In this document: one piece after another, positions 60,020 through 64,000 of the stretch
Layout: each line of letters starts with the position of its first letter
Position numbering within the stretch: the first letter of the stretch is position 1
Source: Oceanobacillus halotolerans
GTDB taxonomy: Bacteria > Bacillota > Bacilli > Bacillales > Amphibacillaceae
Direction: 5' to 3'
Assembly (NCBI RefSeq): GCF_010993955.1
Contig: NZ_WIXL01000003.1
Span: forward strand, 186,001-250,000
DNA: 64,000 nucleotides
The notes under the pieces: model-generated
Databases searched by the model: none
Told to the model about the DNA's origin: nothing
What the model saw: only the letters and a program-made list of their open reading frames with translations
Program-made: the position numbers and the translations under genes

Positions 60020-60100
60020 ACGTTTTCCTATTTCATCCCGAACACGCTGGAACACATCCCACTTTTCTTACTCTGTACCTTCTGCTTTTGCTGGGTCACC
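60020..60100 (-). pseudogene. Relic of the 3' end of an arsC gene
   Basis: On the minus strand [10 protein letters not shown], a TAA, then [17 protein letters not shown] matches residues about 105-130 of the intact ArsC at 61853-62272 ([20 protein letters not shown] then RDEIGER). The terminator-like GACCACCA that follows arsC is also repeated at about 59993-60000. The relic and arsC are direct repeats around the sigma/anti-sigma pair. Confidence 0.75.
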
Positions 60101-60117
60101 ACAAGTATCTAGAAACG

Positions 60118-61161
60118 TTACTTAATTTCCTTTTTATCTTTATTCAACACTTTCACTTCGTAACGATCATCACCAATAGTTTCTGTTTTTTCATCTGTTT
60201 GGATAAACAAATCAATTTCTGATCGAATCTCTTCCGCAATCTGCTTTGCTTCAGAATCATTCCCATCCAAGGATGTTTTCACTTTGATTTGAAGTGGGTA
60301 AGGATGGAACGAGTGGGAAAAACCAGTTACAGGGAATTTCTCACCTTCCATTAATGCACGTGCAATATGACTAATGGCACCTGTTTCTTGCCAGCGCTTT
60401 TCCTGTTTACGTGCAATCTTCTCTACCTGACGAACATCTAACTTATACTCATCTCCATAAGCCTTTGCCTCTTCTTTCATTATTTCTTTTAACTGTTCCA
60501 AACGATTCTCTGATTCAGGAACAATGACATTTACGTATGTACCCTCTACATCATTGATACGAACTTGGATCGGAAACATTAATTCGTATTCTTCTTCTTT
60601 CAAGCGTTCTGCTATTGAAGTCCGTAATGCTTCCGTGTCTTGCATATACTGCTGAATTTCTTCTTCCGTTCGTTCGGTTTGAATTTCCTTTTCTTCATAA
60701 GGTGCTACCTCCACCTGATAATTGGAGTATCCAGTTTTATCTAGTTGGGTGTAGATTTGATCTGTAATATGTTCACTATTTTCCGCTAATCCAATTAAAA
60801 AGAGAGTAATTTCTTTTTCTTGTGTCTCAATTTGAACGTCCCCAATATTCATCTCATTTTTATCGACAACATGATTAATATCGGCTAAAATGCTTTCCAT
60901 TTCAGCCATTCGTTCATCCTCTTGCTCTATAAAATTGCTAATATATGGGATTTTTGCGATAACTTGTTCCATAGTCGGTGCAAAAAATGTACCACCAAAC
61001 AACAGCAAAACGATTGCCACCGCCGTTAAGCCACTGTAAACGTATTTTCGTGGTTTCTTTTTCTGAAGAGGTGTGTGAAGACGGTTTAATACCTTTTGCT
61101 GGTGATTCTTCGTAAAACGTAGCTGATCGACCTTTTCTGGATAGTTCCATTTATTTTTCAA
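60118..61161 (-). CDS. DUF4030 membrane protein, probable anti-sigma factor
   Basis: 347 residues. A basic cytosolic part (1-40; TPLQKKKPRKY), one membrane segment (about 43-62) and a large extracytoplasmic alpha/beta domain rich in Glu and Lys. DUF4030 proteins are encoded next to ECF sigma factors; here the start overlaps the sigma gene by 11 bases. It probably holds the sigma factor at the membrane until an outside signal is sensed (inference). The end is 18 bases from the arsC relic. Confidence 0.75.
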   Translation of the reverse strand: MKNKWNYPEKVDQLRFTKNHQQKVLNRLHTPLQKKKPRKYVYSGLTAVAIVLLLFGGTFFAPTMEQVIAKIPYISNFIEQEDERMAEMESILADINHVVDKNEMNIGDVQIETQEKEITLFLIGLAENSEHITDQIYTQLDKTGYSNYQVEVAPYEEKEIQTERTEEEIQQYMQDTEALRTSIAERLKEEEYELMFPIQVRINDVEGTYVNVIVPESENRLEQLKEIMKEEAKAYGDEYKLDVRQVEKIARKQEKRWQETGAISHIARALMEGEKFPVTGFSHSFHPYPLQIKVKTSLDGNDSEAKQIAEEIRSEIDLFIQTDEKTETIGDDRYEVKVLNKDKKEIK

Positions 61162-61699
61162 GAATCATACCTCCTTCAATATGATTTTTTAAACCTTTTC
61201 GAGCACGATGAAGTCTCGTTTTAACGGTATTCGGCTTCACCTCTAGAATTTCGGCAATTTCCTGTATGGATAGATCCTCATAATAATAAAGGATAAGTAC
61301 TTCACGTAGTTTCACAGAAAGGTTCAGGATCTTTTTAAATAAGACGTTATTATCTTCTTTTTTCATTACTTGTGAGACTACAGAATCTTTGATTTGATCA
61401 TTTTCTTTTCGAACGAACGATGTAGGAATTAAATTTCGAAAAGACCAGCTCCTAACGTAATCTTTACAGTAATTTACTGTAATTCTGTACAACCACGTTT
61501 GATAAGAGGATCGATTCTCGAAAGTATCAAGAGATTGATAACATTTAATAAATATTTCTTGAGACAAATCTTCAGCTAACTGCCTCTCTTTTACATATGT
61601 ATAGGCAACACGAAGCACCATGTCACCGTACTTTTCCATTAGTTTTATTAATATTTCTTGTTTCGATTGCTCATTTTGGTTTTCTCGTTCATCCCGCAT
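61151..61699 (-). CDS. ECF-type RNA polymerase sigma factor
   Basis: 182 residues. Region 2 includes DLSQEIFIKCYQSLDTFENR and YQTWLYRITVNYCKDYVRSW. Region 4 is LREVLILYYYEDLSIQEIAE, ILEVKPNTVKTRLHRARKGL, with the recognition helix KPNTVKTRLHRAR. It sits before its DUF4030 partner. An ECF-type promoter precedes it, pointing to autoregulation. The ATG follows GGGGGGATTCTT. Confidence 0.92.
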   Translation of the reverse strand: MRDERENQNEQSKQEILIKLMEKYGDMVLRVAYTYVKERQLAEDLSQEIFIKCYQSLDTFENRSSYQTWLYRITVNYCKDYVRSWSFRNLIPTSFVRKENDQIKDSVVSQVMKKEDNNVLFKKILNLSVKLREVLILYYYEDLSIQEIAEILEVKPNTVKTRLHRARKGLKNHIEGGMILEK

Positions 61700-61732
61700 A
61701 AGAATCCCCCCTTTTTCATTTCTATCTAGTTA

Positions 61733-61758
61733 GACGAATACCATAATATCTCGGTTCC
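61733..61758 (-). promoter_or_regulatory. ECF-type autoregulatory promoter
   Basis: On the minus strand GGAACC (61758-61753), exactly 16 bases and CGTC (61736-61733). This matches the GAAC-N16-CGTC pattern of SigW/SigM/SigV-like ECF promoters and lies 34 bases before the sigma gene start. Confidence 0.75.
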
Positions 61759-61807
61759 TTAAAATCTTAAGAATTTCAATGGTTGATTGTCATCTATAAT
61801 GAAAGTA

Positions 61808-61843
61808 AACAAAAAAGACCACCACTATTGATGATCTTTTCCC
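61808..61843 (-). terminator. Terminator of arsC
   Basis: On the minus strand AAAAGATCATCA and the complementary GTGGTGGTCTTTTTT form an imperfect stem with a T6 tail. It lies ten bases past the arsC stop. Confidence 0.65.
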
Positions 61844-61852
61844 TTATTCGTA

Positions 61853-62272
61853 TTATTCACCTGTTTTGGCGAAGCGTTTGATGCGTTCTCCAATTTCATC
61901 TCGAACTCGTTGGAATACTTGCCATTTTTCTTCATCTGTTCCCTCTGCCTTAGCTGGGTCGTCAAATCCCCAATGTTCCCGTTTCACATGCGGAGGTGTC
62001 ATTGGACAGCGGTCCTTTGCATCACCACAAAGGGTAACAGCTAATGTTGCGTTATTTAATATGTCTGTATCGATCGTCTCTGATACTTGATCAGAGATAT
62101 TGATATCCACTTCCTTCATTGCTTTCACGGCATTTGGATTTAAGCCATGTGCTTCAATCCCAGCACTTTTCACTTCCCATTCATCGCCAAGGATCTCTTT
62201 CGCCCATCCTTCTGCCATTTGGCTTCTACATGAATTTCCTGTACATAGAAAATAAATTGTTTTCTTCGCCAT
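61853..62272 (-). CDS. arsC: Arsenate reductase, thioredoxin-coupled ArsC
   Basis: 139 residues. P-loop CTGNSCRS with catalytic C10 and R16, and the redox pair C82 and C89 in [11 protein letters not shown]. The closing [20 protein letters not shown] is typical. This is the Gram-positive type that uses thioredoxin to regenerate. It converts arsenate to arsenite for export by the ArsB encoded upstream. The arsC start is about 690 bases from the arsB stop, with two repeat elements in between, so it may have its own promoter. Confidence 0.95.
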   Translation of the reverse strand: MAKKTIYFLCTGNSCRSQMAEGWAKEILGDEWEVKSAGIEAHGLNPNAVKAMKEVDINISDQVSETIDTDILNNATLAVTLCGDAKDRCPMTPPHVKREHWGFDDPAKAEGTDEEKWQVFQRVRDEIGERIKRFAKTGE

Positions 62273-62391
62273 TATTGATTTCCTCCTTTAGAAGGCTCTT
62301 TTCGTATAGTTGGTTGCTATTACTCTATATAATGCGACATAAGTGTGTGTTTAACATGCTATACCTCATTCCTTATAAGGTGAGTGCTAAA

Positions 62392-62522
62392 TCAGCACTG
62401 CTGGAAAATACTCGCTTTCCACGGGGAACGCTTCAGCCTCCTCGCGAGCAAAGAGCGCTCGCTGTGGGGTCTTCAGACTGTTCCTTTTCCCGTAGGAGTC
62501 TCGCATTTTCAGCAGCTTCGAA
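62392..62522. repeat. GC-rich intergenic element, copy 1
   Basis: Ends CTGCTGGAAAAT and ATTTTCAGCAG are inverted. Inside are CTCGCTTTCCACGGGGAACG, CTTCAGCCTCCTCGCGAGC, GCTCGCTGTGGGGTCTTCAG and CCCGTAGGAGTCTCGCATTT. Related blocks occur at 62640-62800 in the opposite orientation and partly at 39706-39740. Confidence 0.7.
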
Positions 62523-62639
62523 TAGTTTTCTATACAAGTAAAAAGACACTGTAATCGAAAATGTCTATCATTCGCTTCAATCAACTGTCGCATTGTCAAT
62601 GGTAATGATAAAAATTAGGACAGTTCTACTTAGCGAAGG

Positions 62640-62800
62640 AAAAACACGAAGACTCCTGCGGTTCGTCGGCTAACATCGGTCACGGCCTGTGACCAACGCG
62701 CCGACACTAGAACTTCCTGTTCGTCGCAATGGCCTAGGTGAGACCCCGCAGTGCGAAAGCTCGAGGAGGCTCATCAGCCACCCGCGGTAAAGTAGACACT
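62640..62800. repeat. GC-rich intergenic element, copy 2 (inverted)
   Basis: AAACACGAAGACTCCTGCGG, GAGACCCCGCAGTGCGAAAG and CTCGAGGAGGCTCATCAGCC are the reverse complement of the main blocks of 62392-62522. A central GC palindrome (TCGGTCACGGCCTGTGACC) is specific to this copy. Confidence 0.7.
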
Positions 62801-62966
62801 GTGAAAACGAAAAGTTTGAACAGATGTCGCACTTATGCCCCTGGTGAAAGCGAAGTGTATTTCCGGAACGGTGGGAAACAATCCCTTTAATTATTGCGCA
62901 AAATTTATCTACTGTTCATTAAGCATGCATACTTATAAAAGCAACAATCTTTTAGAGAAAAGCCTT

Positions 62967-64000
62967 TTAAAAAATAACTAATGTAAGATAAAGGCCTACT
63001 AATGTAATAAAAAGAATTGGAATGGTTAAGATGATACCTGTTTTAAAATACGTTCCCCAGGATATTTTAACCCCTTTTTGGGATAGTACATGCAGCCATA
63101 ATAGTGTTGCCAAAGAACCAATTGGTGTAATTTTTGGACCTAAGTCAGATCCGATAACATTTGCATAAATCAATGCTTCACGAATCACACCTGATGTATT
63201 TGTTTCCGCAATCGCAATCGCATCAATCATCACAGTAGGCATATTGTTCATGATCGATGACAAAATGGCAGCAATAAATCCCATCGAGACAGTCGCCACA
63301 AATAAGCCTTGTTCTGCACTTACTTGAATCACACTAGCTAAAAGGTCGGTCAATCCAGCATTTCGTAATCCGAATACAACGACATACATACCAATGGAGA
63401 AAAATACGATATCCCATGGTGCACCTTTAATCACTGCTTTCGTATCGACTACAGCACTATTTCTTCCCATAATGATAAAGAATATCGCAATCATGCCAGC
63501 CACAATCGAAACAGGCAAGCTAATGAACTCACTAATAAAATAGCCAACCACTAAAATACCAAGTACATACCAAGAAAGACGGAACATTTTGATATCCTTA
63601 ATAGCCTTAGCAGGTTCTCGCAATTTAGACATATCATAGTTCCGAGGAATACTTTTTCGGAAATAAATCAATAAAACCGTGATCGTTGCAAATAGGGAGA
63701 AGAAGTTTGGAATAATCATTCTTGTCGCATACTCTACAAAGCCAATGGAAAAGAAGTCAGCTGATACAATGTTAACTAAGTTACTGACCACAAATGGCAA
63801 AGACGTGGTATCGGCAATAAAACCACTTGCCATAATGAAAGGAAATACCATTTTTTCTTTAAAATTCAAATTGCGAACCATTGCTAACACAATTGGTGTT
63901 AAGATAAGCGCTGCACCATCATTTGCAAAAAATGCTGCAACAACAGCACCTAACAAACTAATATAGACAAACATTTTGATTCCGTTACCATTTGCAATTC
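62967..64000 (-). CDS. arsB: Arsenite efflux permease ArsB (N-terminus beyond the window)
   Basis: About 344 C-terminal residues of the 430-residue family; the frame stays open to position 64000. [40 protein letters not shown] and [14 protein letters not shown] followed by [20 protein letters not shown] are the conserved arsenite-transporter blocks. ArsB expels arsenite using the membrane potential. It lies upstream of arsC on the same strand. An arsR gene, if present, would be outside the window. Confidence 0.92.
   Translation of the reverse strand, partial: IANGNGIKMFVYISLLGAVVAAFFANDGAALILTPIVLAMVRNLNFKEKMVFPFIMASGFIADTTSLPFVVSNLVNIVSADFFSIGFVEYATRMIIPNFFSLFATITVLLIYFRKSIPRNYDMSKLREPAKAIKDIKMFRLSWYVLGILVVGYFISEFISLPVSIVAGMIAIFFIIMGRNSAVVDTKAVIKGAPWDIVFFSIGMYVVVFGLRNAGLTDLLASVIQVSAEQGLFVATVSMGFIAAILSSIMNNMPTVMIDAIAIAETNTSGVIREALIYANVIGSDLGPKITPIGSLATLLWLHVLSQKGVKISWGTYFKTGIILTIPILFITLVGLYLTLVIF

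Noticed and set aside
1-64000. Complete insertion sequence, prophage or integrative element
   Set aside because: No transposase, integrase, capsid or conjugation gene was recognised. The amidase alone is not evidence of a prophage.
1-64000. tRNA or rRNA genes
   Set aside because: No cloverleaf with a GGTTCGAATCC-type T-loop and no conserved rRNA block was noticed on either strand.

Overview
The window is AT-rich DNA from a low-GC, endospore-forming Gram-positive bacterium. It is most likely a member of the Bacillaceae of the Oceanobacillus/Virgibacillus type. The evidence is strong GGAGG ribosome-binding sites with frequent TTG and GTG starts, a gamma-SASP-like spore protein, relics of SpoVR and ComK, a YuaG/FloT flotillin, a YneR-type HesB protein, a ZosA-like P-type ATPase and thioredoxin-type ArsC. 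The genus is an inference. No rRNA, tRNA, complete insertion sequence, prophage or CRISPR array was seen.

Layout. 0-3.5 kb: small spore and membrane genes, a MITE-like element, a nitronate monooxygenase relic and a DehI-family protein. 3.7-8.7 kb: a minus-strand operon for the two subunits of 2-amino-4-oxopentanoate thiolase (OrtA, OrtB) and a class III aminotransferase, divergent from an NhaC antiporter. 9-12.4 kb: a broken DUF2975/HTH pair, a guanidine-I riboswitch driving a YkkCD-type SMR pair, and a MATE pump. 12.5-15.4 kb: a decayed PadR/permease-prefix/TolB-like cluster with in-frame stops. 15.6-17.2 kb: PadR and ChrA chromate transporter with a clear promoter and operator. 17.2-25.5 kb: small membrane genes, two ComK relics bracketing a Doc/AbrB toxin-antitoxin pair, an LLM flavin oxidoreductase, a 3-hydroxyacyl-CoA dehydrogenase and lipoproteins. 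25.7-34.9 kb: a prolyl-aminopeptidase-like hydrolase, a 14-residue-repeat coiled-coil gene between two copies of a decayed gene, an endolysin-like amidase, HesB, a YtkA-type lipoprotein, a SpoVR relic, flotillin and a type I toxin-antitoxin locus. 35-49.5 kb: Fic protein, ABC exporter, many small membrane proteins, AlaX, heme O synthase and a BNR-repeat operon. 49.8-58.7 kb: CPBP protease, GlpT relic, a four-gene permease/serine hydrolase/CapA/M81 operon, and ZosA with a PerR-like box. 58.8-64 kb: a GNAT gene with an amber stop, ECF sigma/anti-sigma, arsC and arsB (arsB runs off the end).

How the genes work together. Several units look like complete small pathways: import and cleavage of an unknown peptide-like compound (51-56 kb), OrtAB-linked amino-acid cleavage with cation exchange (3.7-8.6 kb), guanidinium export, chromate export, arsenate reduction and arsenite export, and peroxide-linked metal transport.

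Two features stand out at larger scale. First, gene decay is heavy: about fifteen relics or broken genes in 64 kb. Second, intergenic DNA is rich in repeats. The most notable is a 21-nt-period array with core TCGTGCGA at three separate sites. Several small cargo regions also sit between direct repeats of a neighbour's gene fragment (comK, arsC, an MKWxxVR-type gene).
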